Notes under the pieces: generated by a model | The model's database searches: none | Told to the model about the DNA's origin: nothing | What the model saw: the letters and a program-made list of their open reading frames with translations, nothing else | Translations under genes and position numbers: made by a program | From: Coriobacteriales bacterium | GTDB taxonomy: Bacteria > Actinomycetota > Coriobacteriia > Coriobacteriales > JAEZZM01 | Assembly: GCA_029983705.1 (NCBI GenBank) | Contig: JASBYZ010000034.1 | Coordinates: 1-14,093, forward strand | DNA length: 14,093 nt | Direction: 5' to 3' | Part shown: positions 1 to 7,744 of the stretch, piece after piece | Position numbering within the stretch: the stretch's first letter is position 1 | Layout of the letters: each line of letters begins with the position of its first letter

Positions 1-239
1 TAGGGAATTATGGAGGCAATAATTAAGAGGATGAGTCCAATTGCAATAAAGCGTGCCTGAGCTATGAGGTAGTGAAACTGGTTATCAAACTCTTTGAGCG
101 CAACAATTGAGGATGCTGAATAAATCATAAGCAATCCAAGCATGATTAAAAGCCCAGCGCTCACAATTAAGAGCAGCTCTGGGCGGGTATTGCTGAGAAG
201 CGATTCTATTTTTTGTTTAATAGAGCTGATGACATTCAT
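1..239 (-). CDS. ftsW: FtsW, septal peptidoglycan polymerase (partial, N-terminal 79 residues)
   Basis: This is the start of a SEDS-family membrane protein that runs off the left edge of the window. Translating the minus strand from the ATG at 239 gives a short basic cytoplasmic start (MNVISSIKQK), then a hydrophobic segment reading LLLIVSAGLLIMLGLLMIYSASS. The hydrophobic stretch ending in 'MIYSASS' is the classic first transmembrane segment of FtsW and RodA. A second membrane segment (FIAIGLILLIIASII) begins before the edge. FtsW polymerises lipid II into glycan strands at the septum together with its cognate class B penicillin-binding protein, here FtsI. The start lies 2 bp after the murD stop, so the two genes are probably co-transcribed and translationally coupled. 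The position after murD in a dcw cluster favours FtsW over RodA. Only the first 79 codons can be seen, so nothing can be said about the catalytic loops. Confidence 0.9.
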   Translation of the reverse strand, partial: MNVISSIKQKIESLLSNTRPELLLIVSAGLLIMLGLLMIYSASSIVALKEFDNQFHYLIAQARFIAIGLILLIIASIIP

Positions 240-241
240 GC

Positions 242-1693
242 TTATCCAGAAATCTTTGCTATTTCACTCACGTATTCTTTAAACTTTCTACCCCGCTCCT
301 CATATCCTGAAAACTCATCAAATGAAGAACATGCAGGAGAGAGCAAAACTACATCTCCTGATGAGGCAAGGCTTTTGCCCACTTCAAGTGCCTCTTTTAA
401 GTTTTTAGCCTTTGCTAAAGAAACATCTTGCTCCTGTTTGTTTGCTTGGGTGAGTGCCTCTAAAAATCTTTCTTGAGCCTCTCCAAAACACACTACTGCC
501 TTGCAGGCTCTCACTGCCTTATAACTAAACTCAGCAAGATCGGTCATCTTATCGTGGCCGCCTACTAAAAGAACAATCTCTTTTTTAGGAAAGGCGGTAA
601 GTGCTTTAAGTACCGCGTCCACATTGGTTGCCTTAGAGTCGTTATAAAAAGAAACGCCATCAATACGGTTTACAAACTCTATACGGTGCTCAAGTGCCTT
701 AAACGTTTTGAGTGTCTCTTGAATCTCGCTTAAGCTTATCCCTAGATAGCTTGCACAAAGGGCTGCACACATTGCATTAAAGTAGTTGTGCTCACCTTGA
801 ATTTGTAGCTCATCACAGGCGATAAGCTCTTTGATGCTATTTCCCTGCTTTATATAGAGGCTACCCTGCTCATACCAGGCAGAGTTTTCTAGGGTTGAAA
901 TATGGTAGAGGGCACCTTCATCATATGAGCTTTTAGTTGAGACAAAGGCAAGCTTTTTATTTGCTAACATGAGCTCTCGCTCTATAGCATGAGAGTTTTC
1001 ATCGTCTAGGTTAATAATGCCCAGTGACTCATCGTCAAGATTTTGAAAAACCTTCTTTTTTGAGTTGATGTAGTGTGTGAGGGACTGGTGCCACTCAACG
1101 TGGTCTGGGGTAATGTTGAGCAAGATTGCTACCTTTGGCTTAAAGTGTTTGCAGCCAAAGAGCTGAAAACTTGAAACTTCAGCTACGAGGTAGTCTTCGC
1201 TATTCCCCTCTTGCCTGAGCTCAAGTGCTTTTGTAACAGAGGCAGGGCCAATGTTTCCTACCGCGTGAGCCCCTCTGTGGGCATGCTGTAAGATGTGCTC
1301 AATTAAAGAGGTAGTAGTGGTCTTACCGTTAGTTCCCGTAATTGCAAGCCAGGGATTAATTGAGATTCTGTAGGCAAATTCTATCTCGCCAATAATCTCA
1401 TCACTATGCTCTTTTGCACTCTTATAAAAATCTGTAAAAGGAGAAATTCCAGGAGATACTATAGCGAGGTCGTAGTGGCCTTGAATCTCTTGGCGCTCTT
1501 CAAAGCAGCTCAGCCCCTCTTTTGTGAGACGCTCTACAAGCTCCCTATCTTTAAGCGGACTTGAGCCTGGATAGAGGTGAATTTCTTCAAAGCCCTCCTC
1601 GTCCTTAAGGGCAAGTAAGGCTTTGACAAGTGCCTTACCACTTTCGCCAAAGCCAAGAACGCAAATCTTTTTATATGCTTGATCTAAAGCCAT
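242..1693 (-). CDS. murD: UDP-N-acetylmuramoyl-L-alanine--D-glutamate ligase (MurD)
   Basis: This cytoplasmic ATP-dependent ligase adds D-glutamate to UDP-MurNAc-L-alanine during peptidoglycan precursor synthesis. The 483-residue product has the three-domain Mur ligase layout. Residues 8-20 (KICVLGFGESGKA) form the N-terminal Rossmann-like UDP-binding motif. Residues 120-126 (GTNGKTT) are the ATP P-loop. Residues 197-201 (DHVEW) and the EHR at 335-337 are central-domain motifs. NDSKATN at 351-357 and SPACSSFDEF near 452-461 are MurD-type C-terminal signatures. The length is slightly above the usual 440-460 residues, from small insertions. The ATG at 1693 is preceded by GAGGG with 6 nt spacing, and the predicted protein begins just before the Rossmann motif, so the start is secure. 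The gene lies 15 bp after mraY and 2 bp before ftsW, inside the dcw operon. Confidence 0.96.
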   Translation of the reverse strand: MALDQAYKKICVLGFGESGKALVKALLALKDEEGFEEIHLYPGSSPLKDRELVERLTKEGLSCFEERQEIQGHYDLAIVSPGISPFTDFYKSAKEHSDEIIGEIEFAYRISINPWLAITGTNGKTTTTSLIEHILQHAHRGAHAVGNIGPASVTKALELRQEGNSEDYLVAEVSSFQLFGCKHFKPKVAILLNITPDHVEWHQSLTHYINSKKKVFQNLDDESLGIINLDDENSHAIERELMLANKKLAFVSTKSSYDEGALYHISTLENSAWYEQGSLYIKQGNSIKELIACDELQIQGEHNYFNAMCAALCASYLGISLSEIQETLKTFKALEHRIEFVNRIDGVSFYNDSKATNVDAVLKALTAFPKKEIVLLVGGHDKMTDLAEFSYKAVRACKAVVCFGEAQERFLEALTQANKQEQDVSLAKAKNLKEALEVGKSLASSGDVVLLSPACSSFDEFSGYEERGRKFKEYVSEIAKISG

Positions 1694-1708
1694 AATATCC
1701 CTCGATTA

Positions 1709-2758
1709 CTACCCCGCATAATGAAGTTGGAAATACAGCGCAAAACCAATGGCAGCAAAGGCAGCGGTAATAATCCAAAATCTAATAACTACCTTGGTTT
1801 CTGACCAACCCATCTTTTCAAAGTGATGATGAATTGGAGCCATTAAAAAAACGCGCTTTTTTGTAAGCTTAAAAGATACAACCTGAATGATTACTGAGAG
1901 CGCCTCGATAATAAAGAGAGCCCCAATAACCAAAGAGATGATTTCTGTATTAGTTAGTACGGCAAGGGCTGCAAATGCTCCACCGAGAGCAAGAGATCCC
2001 GTGTCACCCATAAAGATGTTTGCTGGATAGCAGTTAAACCACAAAAAGCCAATGCAGGCTCCCGCACAAGCTGCAGCAAATATTGCAAGCTCAAGGCTAT
2101 CGTTTCTAAAGGCAATAGCTGCCATGATACCCATAACAATCATGACGGTTCCGCCTGCAAGTCCGTCAAGTCCGTCATTTAAGTTAACTGCATTTGAAAA
2201 GCCGCCCATTAACAAAAAGATAAAAATGACGTAGAGCCAAGGAACCTCAACGCCAAAGATTGTTGAGGTAAATACTCCCAAGTCAATTGGGGTTAAGATA
2301 CCTGGAAACCAGATTAAAGGCTCAATGCCAATCCAGTTAACAGCAGATAAACAAAAGATTACAGAGATTACAATCTGTGCCAAAATCTTTGCTCGTGGGG
2401 TAAGACCTAAAGACCTGTGGTTAAAGACCTTTGAGATATCGTCAACAAAACCTAGAAGCCCAAATGCAATGGTAGTAATTAAACAGAGCAAGAGTGCAGG
2501 TGAATAGCTTGTTAAGAGCAAGCAGGTAATAAGCACTGCAAGCAAAATAATAACCCCACCCATGGTTGGGGTGCCTTGTTTTATCAGATGGTTTTGAGGG
2601 CCATCAGCTCTTACCTGCTGGCCAATTTTTTTATAGGTTAAAATCTTAATCCACAGCGGCATGCTTAACATAGTAAGAAGTGCCGCAACAAACAAGCTAA
2701 TAAAAACTTGGTAGGTTGGATAGTTTGGATTTCCTAAGAGGATTGGAATATCAAACAA
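1709..2758 (-). CDS. mraY: Phospho-N-acetylmuramoyl-pentapeptide transferase (MraY), TTG start
   Basis: This integral membrane enzyme transfers phospho-MurNAc-pentapeptide from UDP to undecaprenyl phosphate, making lipid I. The 349-residue protein has about ten hydrophobic segments and the MraY signatures: DD at 106-107, NLNDGLDGL at 192-200 (catalytic and Mg2+ aspartates), FMGDTGS at 249-255, and the cytoplasmic APIHHHFE motif at 307-314. The start is a TTG at 2758, one base after the murF stop. It is the first possible start after an in-frame TAG at 2767-2765. An AAAGGA Shine-Dalgarno-like sequence lies inside the murF 3' end with about 11 nt spacing. The protein from this start fits the normal family length, and the next ATG would fall inside the first membrane segment. 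Termination-reinitiation from murF is likely. Confidence 0.96.
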   Translation of the reverse strand: MFDIPILLGNPNYPTYQVFISLFVAALLTMLSMPLWIKILTYKKIGQQVRADGPQNHLIKQGTPTMGGVIILLAVLITCLLLTSYSPALLLCLITTIAFGLLGFVDDISKVFNHRSLGLTPRAKILAQIVISVIFCLSAVNWIGIEPLIWFPGILTPIDLGVFTSTIFGVEVPWLYVIFIFLLMGGFSNAVNLNDGLDGLAGGTVMIVMGIMAAIAFRNDSLELAIFAAACAGACIGFLWFNCYPANIFMGDTGSLALGGAFAALAVLTNTEIISLVIGALFIIEALSVIIQVVSFKLTKKRVFLMAPIHHHFEKMGWSETKVVIRFWIITAAFAAIGFALYFQLHYAG

Positions 2759-2759
2759 A

Positions 2760-4265
2760 CTACGCTAGTCCTTTCACAATCAAATCAAGTCCGCAAGAAT
2801 GTGATGCTTTAATTAAGCAAACATCACCCGCTTTAACATTGGCTTGTAAAAACTCAAGCGCCTCTTGCGCATCTTGAGTGAGAGTAATCTGGTCCTTATT
2901 CATGCCACTATCAAGAGCACCGCGCGCTATCTCTTTTGAGAGCTCCCCCACGCAAACCAGTTTATCTATGTGACTCTCCACAAGTACTAAACCCAAATTA
3001 TAATGGTACTCCCTCTCTTTAGGACCAAGCTCCTTCATATCCCCTAAAACCGCAAATTTTCTGCCTTGAGTTTGCATTTGCGATAAGGTCTTTAAAGCTG
3101 CTCTAACAGAATTTGGAGAGGCATTATATGCATCATCAATAATACGCAGGCCAGAGCTTGTTTCTATCATATGCTGGCGTCCACCCTTAGCATCAAGTGA
3201 AGCGATAGCGCTGAGCGCTTTATCGAGCTTAAGACCTAAAAGTCTGCCAAGCTCAAGCGCTAAAAGAGCGTTACTTACATTGTGCACACCCGGAAGTTTA
3301 AGCTGAGCTTGAGCAATTGTTTTACGAGCAGCATCAAGTAAGCTAAAGCTTGTTTGCGCATACTCATTTAACTTGATGTCTTTTGCACATAATTCAAATT
3401 CTTTATAATCGTAAGGCTCAAAATAAGAAGCGAGTTTAGAGTTTGGAACTTTAACTGTCTCAGATATACTGTCAAGATTTGCAGTGAGGTGCACCTTAAC
3501 TTGAACCTTAGGAGCAACGGCACGTGCAATCCATTTACTAAAAGCATTATTTGCATTAAGGATTGCAAAACTTTGGCTAAAGCCAAAGCGCTCAAGTGCA
3601 AGCGAAGGCTTGAGGTTTTCAATAAGTTCTGCCTTTGCACGAGCTACCTCATCTTGTGAGCCAAGCATTCCAATGTGCGCCTGACCAACATTAGAGATAA
3701 TACCAGCTTGTGGCCTTGCTATTGAGCAGAGTTGATCTATTTCATGGCGTGCGCTCATGCCCATTTCTACTATGAGCACTTCACAATCTTCAGGGGTGCT
3801 CAGTATTGTGAGCGGAACTCCGAGTGCATTATTAAAGTTGCCCTCAGTTGCATGAGTGTTATAGCTTGTTTGGCATACTGCCCTGCAAAGTTCTTTGGTA
3901 GAGGTTTTACCTACAGAACCGGTGATACCAATAACGAGTGCCTTAAGTGATGCCCTATAGAGTTTTGCAAGCTCTTGCAAGTAAAGCTCTGGCTCATGAG
4001 TAAAGTATAAAGCTGTACTTGAATCTTTTGCACTTTCAAGCTCTTGAGCTGTAGCTTCTCTTGACATTACAACTAAAGGAGCACCTTGAGCTATAGCTTG
4101 AAGGACATAATCATTTCCGTCTGCCTTCTCACCCTTAAAGGCAATAAAGGCGGTGTTGGTATCTGCCTGTTTGGAGTCTAAGGTGAAAGCTTTAACTTGA
4201 GCTTTACCCTCTAATAAACACTGTGCACCTGCTTGTAGATATGCCGTATGGTTAGCTTCAAACAT
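2760..4265 (-). CDS. murF: UDP-N-acetylmuramoyl-tripeptide--D-alanyl-D-alanine ligase (MurF)
   Basis: MurF adds the D-Ala-D-Ala dipeptide to UDP-MurNAc-tripeptide in the cytoplasm, completing the precursor that MraY uses. The 501-residue product shows the MurF-type N-terminal domain (AFIAFKGEKADGNDY, 39-53), the ATP P-loop GSVGKTST at 116-123, the MurF-specific NFNNALGVPLTIL at 143-155, the central EMGM and GQAHIG motifs near 167 and 194, and DDAYNASPNS at 377-386. The NFNN and NASP motifs separate it from MurE, so murE is the Mur ligase missing here. The C-terminal signature usually written KxSRxxGxE in actinobacterial MurF reads KASHSCGLD at 486-494, with His in place of Arg. The ATG at 4265 follows GAGGG at about 11 nt. 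The gene starts 16 bp after the ftsI stop and ends 1 bp before mraY. Confidence 0.95.
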   Translation of the reverse strand: MFEANHTAYLQAGAQCLLEGKAQVKAFTLDSKQADTNTAFIAFKGEKADGNDYVLQAIAQGAPLVVMSREATAQELESAKDSSTALYFTHEPELYLQELAKLYRASLKALVIGITGSVGKTSTKELCRAVCQTSYNTHATEGNFNNALGVPLTILSTPEDCEVLIVEMGMSARHEIDQLCSIARPQAGIISNVGQAHIGMLGSQDEVARAKAELIENLKPSLALERFGFSQSFAILNANNAFSKWIARAVAPKVQVKVHLTANLDSISETVKVPNSKLASYFEPYDYKEFELCAKDIKLNEYAQTSFSLLDAARKTIAQAQLKLPGVHNVSNALLALELGRLLGLKLDKALSAIASLDAKGGRQHMIETSSGLRIIDDAYNASPNSVRAALKTLSQMQTQGRKFAVLGDMKELGPKEREYHYNLGLVLVESHIDKLVCVGELSKEIARGALDSGMNKDQITLTQDAQEALEFLQANVKAGDVCLIKASHSCGLDLIVKGLA

Positions 4266-4281
4266 AGGATGTCTTACCCTC

Positions 4282-6174
4282 TTAGTTAGTCTTAGTAGAT
4301 TCTTTCGAATCTTTCGATTTTTTTGATTCCTTAGATTGAGACTTGGTGGCCTCTGAAGAAGATTTCTCTTCAGCCTCGCGCGCCTTATCTATTTGCTCTT
4401 GTTCTTTTTCATATTCATTAAAGCGCTTTGCATCATCTGGTGATATATCAAGTTGCTTTAAGGCCATAGCCATAATATTTCTAAACGCAGGACCTGCTGC
4501 AGATGAACCATAGCCGGCCATTCCGTCAACAACCGTATAAACTACAACTTCTGGATTGTTGGTTGGAGCAAAGCCAACAAAGGATGCTGTGTTAAATCCT
4601 TCAGCATATCCTCCGCGCTTGGTTACACGCTGTGCGGTACCAGTTTTAGCACTTACTGCAAAACCTGGAATTTGTCCCGCCTTACCGGTTCCCTCAGATA
4701 CAACTGATTCCATTGCATCTGCAATTTGATCTGAACTTGCAGAACTTATCACACGCTTTGGCTCTGGGTACTTAACGTTTTCTCCCCCGCGAGATACTAA
4801 GAAGTGTGGTTGTCTGAGAAGTCCGTCATCTGCAATTGCAGCAATAGCTCTAGTGAGCTGTATAGGAGTAAGTGAGATACCTTGACCAAAGGCCATTGAT
4901 CCAAGGGAAGATCCATCCCAGTTATCAATGTCTTTTAAGATACCTTTAGACTCACCTGCAAAGTCAATGCCGGTAGGCTTATTAAGCTCAAACTTATTGA
5001 GGTACTCCCAAAATTTTTGAGAGCCCGTATCTCGTGCCATCATAACCGCACCAATGTTTGAAGAGTGAATGAGGATTTCTCTTAAGGTGAGGTCAATATA
5101 TCCGTGTTCAAACACGTCTTTTACGCTGTGGTCTCCTACCTTGATGCTTGGTGGAACCGTATAGTTTTTATTGATATTAGCTACTCCTGCATCTACTGCA
5201 AAGGCTGCAGTAAGTGCCTTAAAAGTAGAACCAGGCTCATAAACCTCTGAGATAGGTCTCAACTTAAGTGCTGCTGCAGGAGCACTTGAAAGATTATTTG
5301 GATTTAAAAATGGGGTTGAGCACATGGCTAAAATCTCGCCAGTTTTAGGGTTTAAGACTACTGCTGAAGAAGAAATTGCTCCCCAGTCTTTGGTAGCCTC
5401 TGCCATACGTGTCTCAGCTTCACGCTGAATATTGATATCAATGCTCAAAACGATATCCTCACCATTTTGAGCTTGCACCATCTTTTTAACCCCATTAGGA
5501 ATTGGATAGCCGTTTCGTCCTCGCTCAACTAAAAGCTCTCCATTTTTACCAGACAAGATGTCATCGTAGTACATCTCTAGACCGCTAAGCCCCTCATTAT
5601 CAGTGCCAACAGCTCCAATAATTTGGCCTGCCACCTGTCCATAGGGGTAGATGCGCTTGGTGTCTGGTAAAAAGTGAACGCCTTCAATGTTGAGATCTTT
5701 TACCTGACTCACTAAGGTTTCATCGGCCTTTTTACTTAAATAGACAAAGCTCTTATCTTTGTTGTTAAGCTTATTTGTGATATCAATTAGGTCGCCACCA
5801 ATTACGTTAACCAGTGCCTGACCCGCAGATACCGGATCTTTAATTTCTTTTGGATTAGCGTAGATAGTCTCAACGTCAACGCTTTTAGCTAAAACGTTTC
5901 CAGATCTATCAAAGATGGTGCCGCGCTTAGCATACAGCGTTAAATCTCTGGTGCGCTGAGTTTGTGCTAAGTCTGAGTACTCACCCGCTTTTACTACCTG
6001 TAAATAAAAGAGTCTTAAAAACACTACGATAAGGAGCAAAAAGAGGACAAAAAGTACTCTAGAAATGCGAGAATTCCAAGTTGAATTGGAATTCTGTGCC
6101 TGCGTGTTAGTATGTGGACGACTCAATTTGCGTCTGTTTTCTTTTCTATTAGGTCGCCTATTTTGACGCGTCAT
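4282..6174 (-). CDS. ftsI: FtsI/PBP3-type class B penicillin-binding protein (septal D,D-transpeptidase)
   Basis: This bitopic membrane enzyme cross-links peptidoglycan at the septum as the partner of FtsW. Of its 630 residues, 1-38 are basic and cytoplasmic and 39-60 form one transmembrane helix. The PBP dimerisation domain follows, with RGTIFDRSG at 84-92. The transpeptidase domain carries all three penicillin-binding motifs: STFK at 316-319 (Ser316 nucleophile), SSN at 371-373 and KTG at 510-512. There are no PASTA domains. Instead the protein ends in a Ser/Lys/Glu-rich low-complexity tail (about 590-630), which is unusual in an extracytoplasmic C-terminus. Near the end of the tail lie an A7 run on the coding strand and a small hairpin. 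The ATG at 6174 lies 2 bp after the ftsL stop, so coupling with ftsL is likely. Confidence 0.95.
   Translation of the reverse strand: MTRQNRRPNRKENRRKLSRPHTNTQAQNSNSTWNSRISRVLFVLFLLLIVVFLRLFYLQVVKAGEYSDLAQTQRTRDLTLYAKRGTIFDRSGNVLAKSVDVETIYANPKEIKDPVSAGQALVNVIGGDLIDITNKLNNKDKSFVYLSKKADETLVSQVKDLNIEGVHFLPDTKRIYPYGQVAGQIIGAVGTDNEGLSGLEMYYDDILSGKNGELLVERGRNGYPIPNGVKKMVQAQNGEDIVLSIDINIQREAETRMAEATKDWGAISSSAVVLNPKTGEILAMCSTPFLNPNNLSSAPAAALKLRPISEVYEPGSTFKALTAAFAVDAGVANINKNYTVPPSIKVGDHSVKDVFEHGYIDLTLREILIHSSNIGAVMMARDTGSQKFWEYLNKFELNKPTGIDFAGESKGILKDIDNWDGSSLGSMAFGQGISLTPIQLTRAIAAIADDGLLRQPHFLVSRGGENVKYPEPKRVISSASSDQIADAMESVVSEGTGKAGQIPGFAVSAKTGTAQRVTKRGGYAEGFNTASFVGFAPTNNPEVVVYTVVDGMAGYGSSAAGPAFRNIMAMALKQLDISPDDAKRFNEYEKEQEQIDKAREAEEKSSSEATKSQSKESKKSKDSKESTKTN
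4297..4312 (-). repeat. Small inverted repeat with GAAA loop at the 3' end of ftsI
   Basis: On the coding (minus) strand the sequence reads AGATTC-GAAA-GAATCT, a perfect 6-bp stem closing a GNRA-type tetraloop. It lies inside the Ser/Lys tail of ftsI, 31 nt upstream of the murF ATG. It starts 5 nt after a run of seven A on the coding strand (complement of T at 4318-4324). The stem has only two G-C pairs, so a structural role is uncertain, and it may simply reflect repeated Lys/Glu/Ser/Asp codons. Confidence 0.35.
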
Positions 6175-6176
6175 AC

Positions 6177-6641
6177 TTATCCTTCAGTTGTTTTAACTTC
6201 TGAAGACTTTTCTGCGCTTGATAGTTTGTTTTGAGAGGCAGCAGGGATTGTTTTATATCCTTGAGAGATGTCAAGGTCTGCAACTTTTTCAGCTGATACC
6301 ATGCCAAGGTTATCTCTTGCAATTCTCTCTACTCTGCCTGGGTTTGCAAAAATTGATTGCTGTACCTGTAAATCATCACCACGAGCCTGTGCATTGGTAA
6401 TCTCGTTAGTTAAGGTGTTATTTGATAAAAGTACAGACACGGTTTGAGCAGTAAAGGCAATTCTTACCACTCCTAAGGCAAACACAAAAAGTACTACCGC
6501 GCAGCAAATCTTTAAGAAGTTTTGCGCTCCTAGACTCAAGTGCTTGTTTTGTTGTTTTCCAGATCCGCTAAGAACTTTAAAATCTCTCTGATTTCTCTGT
6601 TGCTCTTGGACCTGTCTATATTGTCTAGCTGCACTTGACAT
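6177..6641 (-). CDS. ftsL: FtsL-like cell division protein
   Basis: The product is a small bitopic membrane protein of 154 residues in the position of ftsL, between rsmH and ftsI. FtsL normally forms a coiled-coil complex with FtsB and FtsQ/DivIB and activates FtsWI at the septum. Residues 1-41 are polar and Gln/Arg-rich (cytoplasmic). Residues about 42-64 form a single transmembrane helix (FLKICCAVVLFVFALGVVRIAF). Residues 66-98 look like a short coiled coil. NPGRVERIARDNLGM at 100-114 matches the 'P-x-RIE-x-IAR-x-LGM' signature shared by FtsL and septum-formation initiator proteins. A polar Ser/Lys tail ends it. The ATG at 6641 is preceded by AAAGGAG with about 11 nt spacing. FtsL sequences diverge widely, so the name rests on topology, the signature and the locus rather than overall similarity. 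Confidence 0.82.
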   Translation of the reverse strand: MSSAARQYRQVQEQQRNQRDFKVLSGSGKQQNKHLSLGAQNFLKICCAVVLFVFALGVVRIAFTAQTVSVLLSNNTLTNEITNAQARGDDLQVQQSIFANPGRVERIARDNLGMVSAEKVADLDISQGYKTIPAASQNKLSSAEKSSEVKTTEG

Positions 6642-6676
6642 CTATCGCGGTTCTCCTTTTAGTTGCCGAAAAATGT

Positions 6677-6758
6677 GTACGGCGGGCTACATTGGTGCTG
6701 TGTTTAAATCTACGTTTAAGCTTTTTTACTTGCTACGTTTTTGCTACGTTTGCCGTAC
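6677..6758. repeat. Tandem 11-bp repeats flanked by an inverted repeat in the rsmH-ftsL gap
   Basis: The 135-bp rsmH-ftsL gap is the only large gap in the operon. On the plus strand it holds two perfect tandem copies of TTGCTACGTTT (6730-6740 and 6741-6751) and a third core copy CTACGTTT at 6710-6717. GTACGGC at 6677-6683 is the exact reverse complement of GCCGTAC at 6752-6758, so the repeats sit between 7-bp inverted arms 68 nt apart. No ORF, convincing promoter or terminator was found here. The repeats could bind a protein, fold in the mRNA leader of ftsL, or be replication slippage debris. Confidence 0.5.
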
Positions 6759-6776
6759 TATGAGCAAAAGCTTTGC

Positions 6777-7727
6777 TTAGAGCTTTTCAGCAATGCGAAG
6801 CTTGGCGCTCCGAGCTCTGGGGTTTTCTTCCAGTTCACTTGCTTGTGGCACGAGAGGCTTGTTGGTAATCACCTTTATCGTTGGCGTGTTTCCACAGGTA
6901 CACACTGGCATATCTGGTGGACACGTGCATCCCTTTGTATATTCTTTAAAGGTCTGCTTCACAATCCTGTCCTCAAGTGAGTGGTAAGAAATCACAGCAA
7001 TTCTTCCCTTTGGGTTAAGCCATCTGAGTGCTTGCACAAGTGCAGACTCTAAGACTTCAAGCTCGTGGTTTACTTCTATGCGAAGCGCTTGGAAGGTTTT
7101 CTTAGCAGGATGTCCCCCACTTCTTCTCTCACGAGCAGGAATTGCTGCTTTAATAACGTCCACCAAATCAAAGGTTGTTTTAACTGGATTTGTTAAACGT
7201 CTTTCTACAAGGAGCTTTGCAATTTTATTAGCAAATTTCTCCTCGCCATAATCGCGGATAATCCGGGTGAGGTCGGCTACGTTATAGGTTTCAATGACCT
7301 CTTGTGCGGTTAAGGTTTGTTTCCCCGGATCCATCCTCATATCCAAGGGTGCCTCTTCTCTGTAAGAAAAGCCCCGTTCAGGAATATCAAATTGAGGTGA
7401 GCTTACGCCTAAGTCAAAGAGGAAAAAGTCAACGCCTGCAAGCGGCACTGAACTTAAGAGTTCATCAATTTGACTAAAGTTTCCTTTGAGTTGAAAACTT
7501 TTAAGGCTTGGATAGGCCTCAGCAATTCTCTTACCTGCTACCTCGAGGGCAAGGTCATCTTGGTCTATTCCAACTAAGACGCCTTGAGGCAAAATCTTTT
7601 CTGCCATTGCAAGTGAGTGACCTGCACCTCCTAAGGTGCAATCACAAACTACTGAACCATCCCTAAACTCATATGATGCTAAAACTTCCTTGAGCATCAC
7701 TGGATTGTGACGATATTCAGGTGTCAA
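6777..7727 (-). CDS. rsmH: 16S rRNA (cytosine(1402)-N(4))-methyltransferase RsmH (MraW)
   Basis: RsmH uses S-adenosylmethionine to methylate N4 of C1402 in 16S rRNA at the ribosomal P site. The sequence shows RHNPVMLKEVL near the N-terminus, the SAM-binding DCTLGGAGHS loop, FLFDLGVSSPQFD, RGFSYREEAPLDMRMD, PAKKTFQALRIEVN, and SYHSLEDRIVKQ near the C-terminus. A CTCPPDMPVCTCG cysteine cluster typical of many RsmH proteins follows. I chose the TTG at 7727 as the start because GGGAGG lies 4 nt upstream and the resulting start (MTPEYRHNPVML) aligns in length with known family N-termini. An in-frame GTG at 7739 would add four residues but has no good Shine-Dalgarno and places the GGGAGG inside the gene. 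With the TTG start the product is 316 residues. mraZ ends 17 bp upstream of this start. Confidence 0.93.
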   Translation of the reverse strand: MTPEYRHNPVMLKEVLASYEFRDGSVVCDCTLGGAGHSLAMAEKILPQGVLVGIDQDDLALEVAGKRIAEAYPSLKSFQLKGNFSQIDELLSSVPLAGVDFFLFDLGVSSPQFDIPERGFSYREEAPLDMRMDPGKQTLTAQEVIETYNVADLTRIIRDYGEEKFANKIAKLLVERRLTNPVKTTFDLVDVIKAAIPARERRSGGHPAKKTFQALRIEVNHELEVLESALVQALRWLNPKGRIAVISYHSLEDRIVKQTFKEYTKGCTCPPDMPVCTCGNTPTIKVITNKPLVPQASELEENPRARSAKLRIAEKL

Positions 7728-7744
7728 GGTACCTCCCACCCTGA

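Noticed and set aside
213..476. Open reading frames antisense to murD and other core genes
   Set aside because: They are shadow frames of well-supported genes, with low-complexity or random-looking products and no ribosome binding sites.
6763..6777. Hairpin AGCAAA-AGC-TTTGCT just after rsmH as a terminator
   Set aside because: It is short with a 3-nt loop, has no T-run after it, and lies inside an operon whose downstream genes need read-through.
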